NCBI RefSeq assembly: GCF_030272615.1
Contig: NC_081415.1
Coordinates: 422,309,757-422,373,756, forward strand
Length of the DNA stretch: 64,000 nt
Reading direction: 5' to 3'
DNA from: Cryptomeria japonica
Taxonomy: Eukaryota > Streptophyta > Pinopsida > Cupressales > Cupressaceae
Under the pieces are notes generated by a model. It was given only the letters and a program-made list of their open reading frames with translations, did no database searches and had not been told where the DNA came from. This document shows, one piece after another, positions 36,066 through 48,396 of this stretch. The position numbers were made by a program, and so were the translations under genes. How positions within the stretch are numbered: the first letter of the stretch is position 1; the number at the start of each line of letters is the position of its first letter.

Positions 36066-36835
36066 ATGTGAATTTGCATTACTGCCCAACATTGGCTACC
36101 CTTTTGTTCCTTTGCAATGATGGCATATACTTGTCTTTTGTGTTGACCTAAGATGTAATTTTAGTGCACACTAAAAAACACATTGTGTTACTATTTTTTT
36201 GCAAGCTTATTCCATGTTTTATCATTTATCTTTATAGGCTTCTTTCTTGATACGTTGGTTTGTGTTTTGTTTCATCTTTCTTTCAAAGGCAACTTGTTTG
36301 CAATGGTGAGATAGACTTACTCCATGTCATCTATCTTGAAAATTGTAAATTTAGAGCATATTTAAAAACACATTGTGTTTTCCAATATGATATTTTTTTT
36401 GTAGGCTCATTTCATGTCTTATCATTTATCCTTGTAGGCTTACTTCCATGTTAGCGAGTGAGGTGATGGAATGTGATGGACTAGAGCTAATTGTAGGGTG
36501 AGTGAAATTTTGGAAAGTGAAAGGTGGAGGGGATTGACTCTATATAGGTCTATACATAAATACCCTTCAAATCTCTATACATATCTAGGAGATGGTGGCA
36601 CATTTTATCTAAAATATATTGCAAGTGTAACACAAAGTCACTAACTTCTTATTGTCCTTATTTTATTGTATAAGGTTAGTGAAATTTACTTCAAGAGGTA
36701 TTCATATTTGGAAATGATTGATGAAATATTTTGTGTTCATGTCAAAGGTGTAGATATATCCATGAAATATTGAGTAAAACCACTCAAGAGCATGCTCATT
36801 GAGTGAGTGAGGAAAAAGTTTTCTACATTAGCTAT
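36066..36835. repeat. Flank of element 2 with inverted copies of the 27-kb repeat family
   Basis: Words such as AAAACACATTGTGTT, CATGTTTTATCATTTATC and GAGATAGACTTACTCCATGTC (36130-36440) are reverse complements of words at 26990-27600. The rest shows no gene. Confidence 0.55.
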
Positions 36836-37795
36836 TGTAGACGTATAAATTTGACCAATCTCCTAAATAAATATTTAATATTTATTTTAACCCCATTCCT
36901 CCTATTAATTAAATTATATTTAATTAATTTATTCACATTCCTCTATTTAATTAAATGAATTACTCAATTTATTTAATTAAAATTACCTAAACCTTTTCTA
37001 GCCTTTAATTAAATAAATCACTTTATCTAATTAATTCCCCTTTCTCCCTTTTTATTTAAATTTACATTTAATTAAATCGATCCTTGCAAATAAATAAATC
37101 TAATTTATTTATTAAATCCCCTCACTTGTATTTATGCAAGTTGCATCTATTTTAGTTGAAATAAAGTAATTTTATTTTAATTAAAATCCTTTTCCCCCCA
37201 CTTGCATTTTCCTACATCTCCCACTTGCCTCCTAAACCCCTTCTAGATTCTTCTAATCACTTCCAATTTAGCCTAATTCATCTCCTAATTATTGTCACAT
37301 TCCTAAGCAAAGAGAAGTCACTTCTCAAAGCCTCCAAAGTCTTCAATAACAATTAAAGGCTTCGTGTCTTCAAATGGTTAACCTCTAAAAGCCTTACAAA
37401 TCCTTAAAGGCTCTTACATAACCATTTATGGTTAACTCAACCTTCTTGCATGGTTAGATACTTTCTCTCTAACTTAACCCTCAACTAACCCAAGAGTCTC
37501 AACAAGCATTCATGGCTTTAACCTTGGTTATCTTATTAACCCTTGCACAAGAGTTTACCCCTTGGGTAAAAGCTTTATCCATTGGATAACCCTAACCTAA
37601 CCTTAACCCTTACTTTCTAGGGTAACCTTCATGTCTTCTCAGGCATTTAATGTTTCTTGCATCTCCTCTCAAGCAACCTTTTGTTGACAATTGTCACCAT
37701 TTCATTGGTGAGAATTTTAAATATGGATTGATTAACTTTCAATCCTAGCCCTTGTTAATAGTATTCAATCTTAACCATTCATTGCCCTATTTTCC

Positions 37796-37805
37796 CTATA
37801 AATAG
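37796..37805 (+). promoter_or_regulatory. TATA element of the solo LTR
   Basis: CTATAAATAG is followed by GAGCTCTCTTTCC, a plausible RNA polymerase II core promoter about 540 bases before the LTR end. Confidence 0.5.
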
Positions 37806-38019
37806 AGCTCTCTTTCCTCATTTTCATATAATCCAAGTTTCATGCATCTACATTATAGTCTAATTTAGTAAGAATTTTAGCCTCTCTTTGTTAGAACATC
37901 ATCATAGCATTTAGGAATATTTTTCATATCATAAGATATTCATGCTAGGATAGTATATCATGCTAGGATAATTTGCTAATCTTTTATCATATCATCATCT
38001 TCATACTAGCTTAATCATC

Positions 38020-38022
<3 letters not shown>

Positions 38023-38097
<75 letters not shown>
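38023..38097. repeat. (TA)n microsatellite
   Basis: About 75 bp of pure TA inside the solo LTR, downstream of its TATA element. Confidence 0.97.
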
Positions 38098-38099
<2 letters not shown>

Positions 38100-38335
38100 T
38101 AGAATTATAAATCAAATATCACTCGTTCTTGGAATTGTCATTCCTAAGTCACTTGCCCGATGATCTGAGAGAAAAACATTGACTTTAGGGATCCAGTGAG
38201 ATAGAGAACAATGGGACACCCCTTGGGGGGTTGAACTAATTAAATTAGTTCATTACTTGCACCAAGAGTCTCATTGGTGTGTGGGTCTTTTAGATTCGAG
38301 TTATTCATTTTTGTCACCACATTTTTCCGCATACA

Positions 38336-38960
38336 CCTATTAACCACATTAAAAGGAATTATAGATGTAATTTATACTAGTACACCCATGTAATACATTT
38401 CTTTGATACAAATTACAAATCCTTAAAAATTAAGGTGCCTATATCTTCGGTGCCATAATCAACTTGCAACTTGAAATAGTTGCATTGTAAAAAATTAATT
38501 TACTTTCTTTCATTCTGAATAGAATCATTTGGTTTTTTGTCATTTTTAGAATAATAATCATATTTCTTAGTTGTCTATTATCATATATATATAGTAAACA
38601 TGTTATCATCAAATATAAGTTTAAGTCCTTTTTCAACTACTTGACGAACACTCATCAAATTATGCCTTAGTTGTGATGAGAAGTATACATAACAATTTCT
38701 ACTCTTCCTTGTCTAGTTTTTATATCCAAATTTTCTTTTCCACAAAATTCAAGTAACTCTAGTATTGTCCAATTTTAATTCACTTATAAATTTTTCATCA
38801 ATCTTGTCGTATGATTAGAATCACTTGAATATCAAAATTAAGCCTCATTACTTGTATTCCAACTTCAATCCATGAAAGAGAGTTTACCTTTCTTTGGACC
38901 TTAGTTTACATTCTTTGTGCATAGTCAACTTTTCTTTTTTCATTTAATTTTTTTAATTAC
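38336..38960. other. AT-rich DNA, nothing recognised
   Basis: No repeat structure or domain-bearing frame is seen apart from the target duplication at its left edge. Confidence 0.45.
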
Positions 38961-38978
38961 GGGGGGGTGTTCCCCCCC
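38961..38978. repeat. Perfect G7/C7 palindrome
   Basis: Seven G, then TGTT, then seven C. It marks the abrupt border between AT-rich DNA and the CpG-rich block to the right. It could be a purine tract followed by a TG-starting LTR, but no partner LTR was found. Confidence 0.6.
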
Positions 38979-39660
38979 GACATCGTACTGTTGGGCTTAT
39001 TATTCGGCAAGGAGTGTATATTGTGCGGTCCCCGCTGCCCATACTTCTTCCGGCACCAAGTGTCCCCAACATTGTCTATCCTACCGCTGACGTTCTCCTC
39101 GCAGTGGTTGTTGCTCATGAGCCCCTCATTCTTCCACTTACGTTTGTTAGATATATCGATCGTTTGGCGACCTTCACCGGACCTCAATTCAAAACCCTCG
39201 CCTTCGCGCCACCGAAATCTGCCACACCAGCCAGTATTCACCATGCTGCTAGGCCCAGTCAGCTCCAACCCAACGCCACGCGAAGCCTATTCATTCACCC
39301 ACAGGGCAGCCACACCGACCATATAATCACACCACGCGACATCATTCTGGGCCATATAGAGCCACATCAGCGCCCAACATGCGCCAACTCGATTGTCCAG
39401 TCATCGACACATGGCACATTATGGTTCATCTACGCAGCCTGCACAATAATCTACCACGCAATTGTACGTAAGGTACAGTCACTGAGCCACATCAACGCAC
39501 CTCAGTCATACGAAATACACGTCAGTAGTCCATGTCAGCGATTGTATCGCCACATCAGCTCTACTGACCAAACATTGTCTGCCATGTCATCATTTTCCAT
39601 ACAAGGGAGTGCGACGGTCTGATGACGATCATACGACTATCAAATTTAATCGCGTAAAAT
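38979..39660. other. CpG-rich 0.7-kb block of unknown origin
   Basis: Composition changes sharply: many CG dinucleotides, balanced bases and few long A/T runs. GCCACATCARC recurs at about 39361, 39487 and 39549. A 202-codon open stretch (39014-39622) begins with GTG, has no known domain and is Pro/His/Ile-rich, so I do not call it a gene. Retained CpG in a genome that depletes methylated CpG suggests either a young insertion or an unmethylated region. Confidence 0.5.
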
Positions 39661-40326
39661 GTTGATGTTAGCACTGCATCAACAATTTTTTGAAAATTTA
39701 TCATCCCCCTCTCATTGAGCATTTTGGTTTTGAGGGCGAACTTTGGAGGCCCATAACTTGCTCATTTTAGCTCCTTTTTTGGTGCAATTTTTTTTTTATT
39801 TGAGCTAATTTTTCATGCTCTTCACAGTGATGGTGGATTTTTCTGATTGTGATGGACAGGTTTTTCACAATTTTCAGTTTTTCATGACTATACATGTCCA
39901 ATCCTCAATTTTGCAACTTCAGAAGCTTCGTTCGGGCTCATACGACCTCCTTTTCAGGTGTCATTTTTTTTAAGTGCATAATTTTTCGTCTACTTTCATA
40001 ATCTGCCATCAATTTGGAGTGATTTTGAGTAGAAATTGTACTTTCAGTATTTGGTCATTTTTGGCCTATTCGGTACTTGTATTTTGCTTGGATCTCAGTT
40101 TAGATCACTTGCAATATTTGTTGGGGTCTCTTCTAGCCTATTTAAGGCAGTTGTAAAGTTGAAATCAGAAGTCCACTTTGTCATTTTTTGCAAGTGCCCC
40201 ATTGTACACGCACTAAGTATAAAGTGTCAAATCATCATTTTTGGGGGGTCTCTTGATTGAGCAATTTGTGGGGGTGGCTTGTGTGATTGTGCCTCTCTTT
40301 TCTTAGTGCTCTTTCATTTTTTTGCT
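39661..40326 (+). other. Probable leader of the Copia-type fragment
   Basis: T-rich sequence without a frame, ending just before the gag ATG at 40327. No clear primer binding site or LTR end was found. Confidence 0.35.
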
Positions 40327-42371
40327 ATGGGTTCTCCTAAATTTCCACTTTTAACTCCATATAAATATGCTTCATGAAAAATTGATGTATGGAGTAAGCT
40401 AATGGAAAAAGGATTAACTCGCTATATTGATGGAACTATAACTCCACCAACTGATCCTAATGTTCACATGGAATGGCTCACTAAAAACATTATGGCTATT
40501 GGCACATTGAGGAAATGCACATCAAAGGATCTCATCTTTCACATTGACAAGTGTAAAACAGTTAAGGAAGCATGGGATGTCTTGGGAAAATTGTATGGAC
40601 AAATTGATGAGATTAGAGACTATCAACTTGATAATGATCTCACCGTGTTGGATCCCAAGAACTTTGATACAATCCAAGATTATGTCACCAAGGCAAATGA
40701 GCTAAGAGCGTAGCTGAAGGATTGTGGCATCGATAAGAAGGATGCACAGTTGGTCTACAACCTTTTGGGAAAGCTTCCATCAGAGTATGCAGCATTTGTT
40801 TCTAGCTTCCAAACTCATCACTTGACAATGGGTAGTTCCTTCATTATGCCTACATTTGATGCATTCACAGAAATGTTGATGTTGGAGCAATCTAAGTTGT
40901 TGAGCATGGGGATTCTCAAATCTTCAAAGTCACAAGCTTTGGTGGCTAATAAAGGTAATCAAGAAAATCAAGGAAAGATTTCCAACAAGAAGCAGAAGCA
41001 GTTCAAGCCTAAGACACAACAAGATGGAGCACAATCTTCCTCTCCACAACAAAAGGATTCTACTTCCTCCCCTAAGGGCAAATCATATAAGGAGAGGTTT
41101 TGTTCATATTGCAAGAAAAGTGGTCATGATGAGCGTCGTTGCTACACTAAGCAAATTAATGAATTGGCCAACATCCTCAAGAAGAACAACATTGATTTAC
41201 CATCCGCTTATAAAAAGGATTCATCTCCTTCCCCTTCCTCACAATCAAAAGGAAGGGACAATATCTTTGTGCTAATACAAGTCATGATTTAGGGAGATGG
41301 CTTCTAGATTCAGGGACTTCTCATCATATGGCATCTTCTCAATCTATGTTCTCTTCATTTGAGCCTTGCACCATGCCACCTATTTTGATGGGCAGTCATA
41401 CATACATGAATGTGATTGGGAAATGATCTATTGCCATTGGGGATAACTCCTCCAATGATGTGTTGTGTGTACACCATTTGACAAACAATCTTCTTTCCAT
41501 CTATCAAATCACTCATGGGGAAACAAGAAAAACTATGGAGTTCATACCTGATTCAATTATCATTAGAGACTTGGAGACCAAAGCTATCATTGCTACAGGG
41601 GTGGTTGATCATGCATCATGGTTGTATTCCTTTACCGATTTTGCTCCTATTGATGAAGATGATTCTTCACATGATGATCACACTTCTTGTGATGATTCAG
41701 ATTTTGAGAACTTTGGGTACTTGAACTTGGGGATTCTCACATATGACCCCATTCTTGAGCCTTGCATTTCATCTCCTCCTATTGATATCACATCACCTAT
41801 TGCACCCGATGATGTAGATGTTGCAACAGTTTTACCTTCTTGTGATTCAGTGCAGCAAGGTATATCTTGTCTTCTAGCTTCAGTTCATTGGGATGACTAC
41901 TTGACAGACATTGCGGGTTTGTTTATGGAGTCCTACATTGCAGATTTGGGAGACATCATTGATGACATTCATCTTCTCTTTGATGAAGATGATCCTTCTT
42001 CGATTGTTGCGAGGGCAAACTTTGATCCTCTTGTTCATTCTCTACATGATCATTCTTTCAAGGCTGACATGATTGTGGATTCTTATGTACAACACTTGGA
42101 GGTCTCTTTATCCTTAGAGGAGACATGTGAGTCTTTGGATCATGTTCTACATTCATCTCCATTAGATCTTGGAGTGCCTTTTTCAGCAGTGTGGATCAGT
42201 AAACCACCTTTGGAGGAGGTAACTTTCAGCATCAACATGGGGACACTTGAGCAATTTTCAGAGACTTTATGCATAATGAGTTTTTTTCCTACCTCTTCCC
42301 TTCATGATTGGGGGGACTTGATGGATTCACCTTTGGTTTTGTTTCTTCCTAAGGGGAGGAACACCATTTGA
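40327..42371 (+). pseudogene. Copia-type gag-protease with an acidic C-terminal extension, no pol
   Basis: ATG 40327 (MGSPKFPLLTPYKY) opens a UBN2-type Gag: W-KNIMAIGTLRKC, VKEAWDVLGKLYG, LLGKLPSEYAAFVSSF. A CCHC knuckle, CSYCKKSGHDERRC, lies near 41100-41142. After a frameshift near 41275 comes the aspartic protease WLLDSGTSHHMAS (about 41301-41340), then LTNNLLSIYQIT and a gag-pre-integrase-like stretch. From about 41640 to 42371 the protein is an Asp/Ser-rich acidic domain of about 240 residues with no integrase, reverse transcriptase or RNase H. Stops: TGA 40375, TAG 40711, TGA near 41424. It is either a non-autonomous Copia family with a new domain or a chimera. GGGGAGGAACACC (42353-42365) follows like a purine tract. 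Confidence 0.8.
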
Positions 42372-45339
42372 TGATCGTGGAGCAATTTCTTCATTCAGTT
42401 TCGAGCTTCTACCATTGGTGCAGTTCTACAGTGAGGGAGGGCTCCTTAGTCTTTCTTCTTCTCTCATATGGGAGAGGGTGGGGGGGGGACTTTTTCCTCA
42501 CATGGGGTTTTGTCCTTCTCATACATGGGCTATTTTTAACAAATTCTTACAAAAATAAATAAACAAACATCAAATTAAATATATTTGAAAGTGTATTGGG
42601 TCGGAGAGAGGATCAAAAAAAATTGTGCATAACAAGTTGCTGTTAAATGTAGCGGTTGTCGTTTCCTCCTGTCATCAAAAAGTCAGCATGCTAACGGATG
42701 CTTTTTGTATGTTACATGTCATTTTGTATGGTAAAATATATGTCATAATGTCCTGGGCATGTCGTTTTGTAGGGAGAATAGTCGCATCCCAATTCTATTG
42801 CAACTAAACCTACTAGAACAATCAATTTAAAAAACATAAACAAATTTATTTGTTCATTTGTCCACCTTCACCTTTCTTTACAATCTCCTTAGCTTAATTT
42901 TTCCATATGATTAGGCAAATTGGCACTCTCCTTCTAGACATTAGTGGGCCCGCAAAAATGGTATGGTAAGCCTAAAACTGAAAAAAAAAAATGACTTTAT
43001 TCAACCTAAACAACACTCGACCACACCTTTGGTGCACCGCACCCCCTTTAAAAAAAACACAATTATTTTGAAATATTCACTAGTCTTAGGTATTGACTTC
43101 TTGCAGATTTTGAAATCACATTTTGTCCTTTTTTGCCATGTCCTAGTGGAGGACCTATAACAATATTTGTAGAAGAGAATATAGGAAGTTTGTAGGGGTG
43201 TGCTTAATCTAAAAACCAACAAATATTTTGTATCCTTCCCCTGGTAATCATTTTTTTTCTCTAACTATTTACCACGCCTCTTCCACTTTTGACTCTTCGA
43301 TCTCCATGATTTCTCAAATCCCATCCAAAACCTAAATTTATTGAAACAATAATACCTATAAATTTGTAAATTTTTCTGAAGCACAAATTTGACTTTTAGG
43401 TGAAATCCATTGTGAATACCAGAAAGTTTCATCTCCTAAGCCTGAATTAACCAAGAGGGTTTTCCTCCAAGAAAAATGTTGAACCTGAACTTTGGAAGCA
43501 AGAGTGTCTGAAATTTGACAAAATGATAAAATCAAATGTCAAATATAATTTTCAACCTCACCACCAACAGCAAAAGTGTATGTGACACGTTTATTTGAAA
43601 TTTGGCATTCTCCCAAAGATGACATACCTCACAAATAAGTGTGTCACTGTGCACTACTCCCTGATTGTTGGATTCAATCACAGAAAGTACCAATGTACTC
43701 ATTTTGGCTCCAAGAATTATTTGGCAACTGTCAAATTAACTTCCCAATAAAGCTAGTACTCTCCAAGAATGTTGAAATTTTCAAGTGTTGGAATCGATAG
43801 GAAAAGAGACATTACATACAAGTCAATTGAGCCTCCTTTGTACCTTCACATTTTGCATTCATATCTACTAGTGCAGCTGAAATTACAAGATATATGAAGA
43901 AAAACTTAACAAAACATTAATTTCATGAGCTAATCATACAACATTAATTTGATGTGTTGACCCTCTAGACAAGTAGTGCACATACTCATAAACATTTGAA
44001 ACCAATCTTTTTTTTGTTACATGGTTATTTGATTGACTCATTCTTTTTCTTCTCTTAATAAAAAATAAAAACTTGTGAAATTCAAATGGACGAATCGACA
44101 TACTACAAACAAATTATATTTGAGTTTTTTTTTAAATGAACTTTAAAAAAATTGATTTGTTTTTCGTTTCCACAAACTTAAAAGTTTAATCAAATATATA
44201 CTTATGCCATAGACAGGGCTTATCAAACAATTGATTTAGTGAAGCTCTACACCCCTAAAATCTACTAGGAGAATCAAGCATACATTTAAACAAATTTGTG
44301 CAAAATTTTGCTGAATAGTATTTATTTTATTTTGGTTGGCAACAAACCTTTCGTCCACATATAAGAATAATCTTGGATGCTCCATGTAACATCAACGGCA
44401 AATGATAGTGGATCCATTTCTATTCCCATTATTTAACCAGAAAGGGGAGTTAATGCCTAACAAGAAACGCCCTTATTACACGACTGTGAAAATGTTTTGG
44501 CCATTTGATGTTTGCTCATACACAGAATTATTTGTTTCACAAATTTGGTATCCTGACGTAACAGAACCACTCTAATTCGTGGAACAAGCTATACTCTGAG
44601 ATTGTTTAAGAATACTTGATGAAGTCATACAAAGCCATATTCTCAAAAAACTCGAGGGCATTAGGAGAAAATTATCCTCAGTGGTTCTGAAAGAGTTATT
44701 TACATCATTTATTTGGATTATGGTGTAGTTACATAGGATGAATGTAGGCTTGTTTCCAAGATTTTGATCTATAAAATGCCCAATTCTGTAGTAGAACACG
44801 ATGATTTGTTTGAATATCATTTTTGGCAAAGAATGGTACCTATTATTTGTCTTTACTACTGAACGCTACTTAAGAGGTTCAGACTCGGAGCTTTTATTAG
44901 TTAGGCAGTGTGCACCCTATTCTTTTATTTTGTTATTTCTGCTAAAAAGATGATTGTAAGAATTCAAGGAAATGCATATCGGACATTTGGATTTGAATGG
45001 TTTAAACTTTGAACAGAGGAACATACTTGTACAAAATATAAAGGTAAAAGTTGTTTTTTTAGTCACTGCCAGTCAAGTCACCAATTGGGTGTTTGAGACC
45101 CCTCCCAGAAGCACATGAGAAGATTTCTCTCCACTTACCAATATAGATATATTATCGCACTCCAATATGGCAAACTTATGTTTTTCATTTGTCTTCTTAA
45201 GAATGAAAAATTATACTATCAGCTCTTCACATACTCCATTTCTCTGCATCCATTTAGGTAACGAATAGCACTTGAAATCTAACTAATATTACATTAAAAG
45301 TAGTGATTCTTTTTCTTTAATATTTGAGGAGTTTCAATT
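42372..45339. other. No gene recognised
   Basis: Ordinary AT-rich sequence. A G-run (42480-42490) and A/T tracts are the only features. A-rich sequence at 42540-42570 may be the end of the Copia-type fragment. Confidence 0.4.
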
Positions 45340-45725
45340 CCTGGGGTGATATCAGGTTTCAAGTCAACCATCAGCTCGCATTCTTCCACACAAAGACTTT
45401 GACCGCTCAGGCAATTTGATTACTCTGCCACTCGAATTCACCTGCAAAAGACAATGATACAATTTTCAACACCGTTTCTGAATAAGAAAGTATCTGGCAT
45501 TGATAGTCCATGACATAAAATATATACGAGTTTAATCACAGTAACAGCAATTTCTGAGAAGTGATTTTATTTTAAATATTTGAGGAATTTCAATTCCTAT
45601 GGGTGACACCCAGTTCATTTATCATTTGGAATTCTTCCAAGCAAAGACTTCAGACAATTTTATTAATGGCTTTGCCATTTGAATTTACCTGCAAAAGACA
45701 ATGGTATAAATTTCAAGATCTTTCT
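45340..45725 (-). pseudogene. Tandemly duplicated exon-like segment
   Basis: Two copies about 240 bp apart share, on the minus strand, a splice-acceptor-like ATTGTCTTTTGCAG followed by GTGAATTCGAGTGGCAGAG (about 45443 downwards) and GTAAATTCAAATGGCAAAG (about 45689 downwards). The first reads VNSSGRVIKLPERSKSLCGR then a stop four codons later, as a last exon would. The second has a stop after 12 codons. I do not recognise the protein. No upstream exons were found, so this is probably a gene fragment with a local duplication. Confidence 0.4.
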
Positions 45726-46543
45726 GAATTAGAAGGTATCTAGCATCGATAGTCCATATTATTTGTGGGTGTGTGTGTATCATTTTTTATAGAATAACAC
45801 AAATCTCCATTCTTCACGGTCCCTTTGCATCATCCTGTAGCCACATACTTGAATCAAGGGTTTTCAAGACAATCCAGAAGATGCATCCATTTCACCGTGG
45901 TAATTCTCATTCAAAACTAATGTTTCCAAGGGAATTAATATTACTGCAGTAGGCCTACAGTTTCACCTCCTACATGTGGTTTTTCTATTTAATTAGGCCT
46001 CTGACATCATACAACAGCCATTTTGTTTAGGAAACCACACGCCAAAAAATCAAATGTTTTTATTTGTCTACTTATATTTTCAATAAGTATTTTGCATTGT
46101 AATGTATGAATAAAGACATTTTGTTGCCTACATTATCTTTGTGATCGTTGCATTGTCAATTTAGTAATGTATTAATTACATTTTGGTTATGCGCAATTGG
46201 GTTTGACAGTTGTCTTCACCAAAAGACTATTTGGTCTAAGTCAGAAATCTGGAGTGGGATATTGATGTGACAAGTCCTTGTACCCAAGTACTACATTGTA
46301 CTATAACTACCCAATTGAATAAAAATAAAGTCCTCTTTATGATCTGTGTTTCCTTAATAGCATGTGATTTATTTCTATAAGCATATTATTTTGATTAAAA
46401 TGACTTGCACCATTGCCCCTATAGTGACAATCCTTACCAAGCCATGGCAATCCATCTGAATCTCAATTGACATGTTGCATCTACCTACCAATGATGAGCA
46501 TTATTAGAATTGTGCTTTTTCTGTGGTTGACAAGTTCTTGAAA
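45726..46543. other. No gene recognised
   Basis: AT-rich sequence, nothing supported. Confidence 0.4.
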
Positions 46544-47150
46544 ATTGTGTGATTATCATGCCTTGCAAGAAAGGGATCTTTGTGAAGGAAACCACCTAGT
46601 TCCTTTTGAACGTGTGGATCTGTTTGGCTGCCACAATCAATTGTGCGCAATTCCTCAGCACCTTCTCATCTATAATGTGATCCATGATGGATGCAAGATC
46701 AACCAAATCCACTACTGCATTCCCCGATGGTGGTCAGTCACATGATTGTGCATCTCCTTAGGATGTACCATTCAAATAATCCACACAATGAGATGAGAAT
46801 CTCTCGTATGTCAAATACAACTAAAATGGAACTATTCATGTCTTCAAAGGGCAGATCATGTAGGAAGAGACATCACCCCATGCATAGAAGGAAGTGAATA
46901 AGGCAACCAATGTTGTTGAACACATTCAACAAATTAACATTGAGTTCATGAAATTTTGTAGAGAGCCAATGATAAACACAAGCGTCAAGATCAATATCAT
47001 GTTCCTCGTCAAATTTAGGTGGGTGAAAAAGTATGGTTGTCTTCAAAAAGAGCAATTCCAAGGTCCAAATAGGGAGCCTAGACCTCTTGGATGTGAGCCA
47101 TACACCATCATCAAACAAGTAGATGAAAATGCAGCAATTTGTCATCCTAC
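46544..47150 (+). pseudogene. Weak Gypsy-like pol C-terminal remnant
   Basis: The stretch 46894-47145 reads VVEHIQQINIEFM, then a basic segment and PYTIIKQVDENAA. That order resembles the end of Gypsy integrases (HIQQIH..., then PFKIIKKINDNAY). The resemblance is short and key residues are not visible. The upstream open frame at 46545-46745 has no clear match. Confidence 0.25.
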
Positions 47151-48209
47151 CTCAAGTCGCAGTCCTACGATATCGGGTTCTTGTCTGCGAGGCTGGAATC
47201 TGAGCCTGGTCTAGGTTCGCACTTGGGTTAGTCTCGGGTGCGTCTTGAGCACCCGAGATGAACCCAAGATGAACCCAAGCCGAATGTGAGCATACCCGGT
47301 CACATGAGCACCAAAAATGACCCCACCAATTTAAAAAACCACTTTTAAATGCTTAAAAATGCTAGTCAAACCCCAATTTCGCCCATATGATTCAATTTTG
47401 ACCTTCTCTTTACTCATTCACTCATTTTTTTCCTCCATACTTGCATTTTTCACCATTTTTTTCTTCCAAGCTTGTTTTGAAGGTGGTTGCATTTTTCTTC
47501 AAGGCGAAGGCTACAGAGGTGTGAGACATGCATCAAAGGCTTAGGAATCATTGGAGAAGGCAGATTTAGCCGACAAAGGTGAGTGAATCGTCTTTTTTTT
47601 CAATTTTTCAAGAATTTTTTCAAATTTTTCAAATTTTTTTTTAAAATTCAAGTTCATTTTAAAAATATTTTCAAGAAGTTTTGAATATTTTTTTACACTT
47701 TGTATGTATAATAGATGTTATAATACTGATTTTTTCCAAAAAAGTTTCCAGTTTTCCATTTTACGTTCATTATTCATACATAATTGTCATATCCCCAAAT
47801 TTTTCATAGTATTTCATTCCAATTCTAGAAACTTTACTTTTAAGTATCATAGTAAATAGTTAGTAAATTGCTATGAGTGTGAACATATGTTTGTTAACGA
47901 CAAGATGAGATGTCGATTTAAATTCTATTGTGGTCTTGAAGTTGCAATGGCATAGTTTTGAAAAACTTATTGAATGTATATTTGATCATGCATGATGAAT
48001 TTTACTTATCTAACCTTGAAATTGAATATGGTCTAATCACGTATTTGAATTGACCAAGTGCTATCCAGGAGAAGAGGTCATTAAGCCTGCATCACCGAAA
48101 AAATAGGGAGAGTATCATTCAGGAGAGGAATATAGACACGTGGGAATTATGTCGATGCCATCTCGAGTCTTTTGAACACTGAACTGATATAGGGATCGAG
48201 TAAGTACAT
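47151..48209. other. No gene recognised
   Basis: A GC-richer head (47150-47310) has repeated CCGAGATGAACCCAAG-type words. Then come T-rich tracts near 47590-47720. No reading frame with a domain. Confidence 0.4.
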
Positions 48210-48384
48210 TGTATTAAAATATTGTAATGTTTCTTTAATGGTCATCTTAGTCATCTTAGTCGTCTTTAGTTAGTTTCTATTTTCAGCTTTAGTTTACGAT
48301 TGTTTCTTTTAGAAACGTCATCCCTTGTAAATTCTTTATATAGAGCTCTCGCTCTATTGTTTAATAACATCAAATATTTTAACA
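48210..48384 (+). repeat. Left LTR of element 3
   Basis: It ends ...TATTTTAACA directly before the primer site. TATATAGAGCTCTCGCTC near 48340 is a TATA-like promoter. Confidence 0.7.
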
Positions 48385-48396
48385 TGGTATTAGAGC
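48385..48396 (+). promoter_or_regulatory. Primer binding site of element 3
   Basis: TGGTATTAGAGC differs from the plant initiator-Met consensus TGGTATCAGAGC at one base and abuts the LTR. Confidence 0.75.

Larger units (their letters stand above)
36836..38335 (+). mobile_element. Solo LTR, 1.5 kb
   Basis: It starts TGTAGACG and ends CGCATACA, an inverted pair at the outer bases. Flanks are GCTAT (36831-36835) and CCTAT (38336-38340), a 4-of-5 target duplication. A TATA element (CTATAAATAG) lies at 37796-37805. A (TA)n run sits downstream of it. Its start matches the LTR at 191. No coding capacity. Confidence 0.65.

Noticed and set aside
39014-39622. A 202-codon protein gene
   Set aside because: It starts with GTG, has no recognisable domain, and can be explained by low stop frequency in a CpG-rich block.
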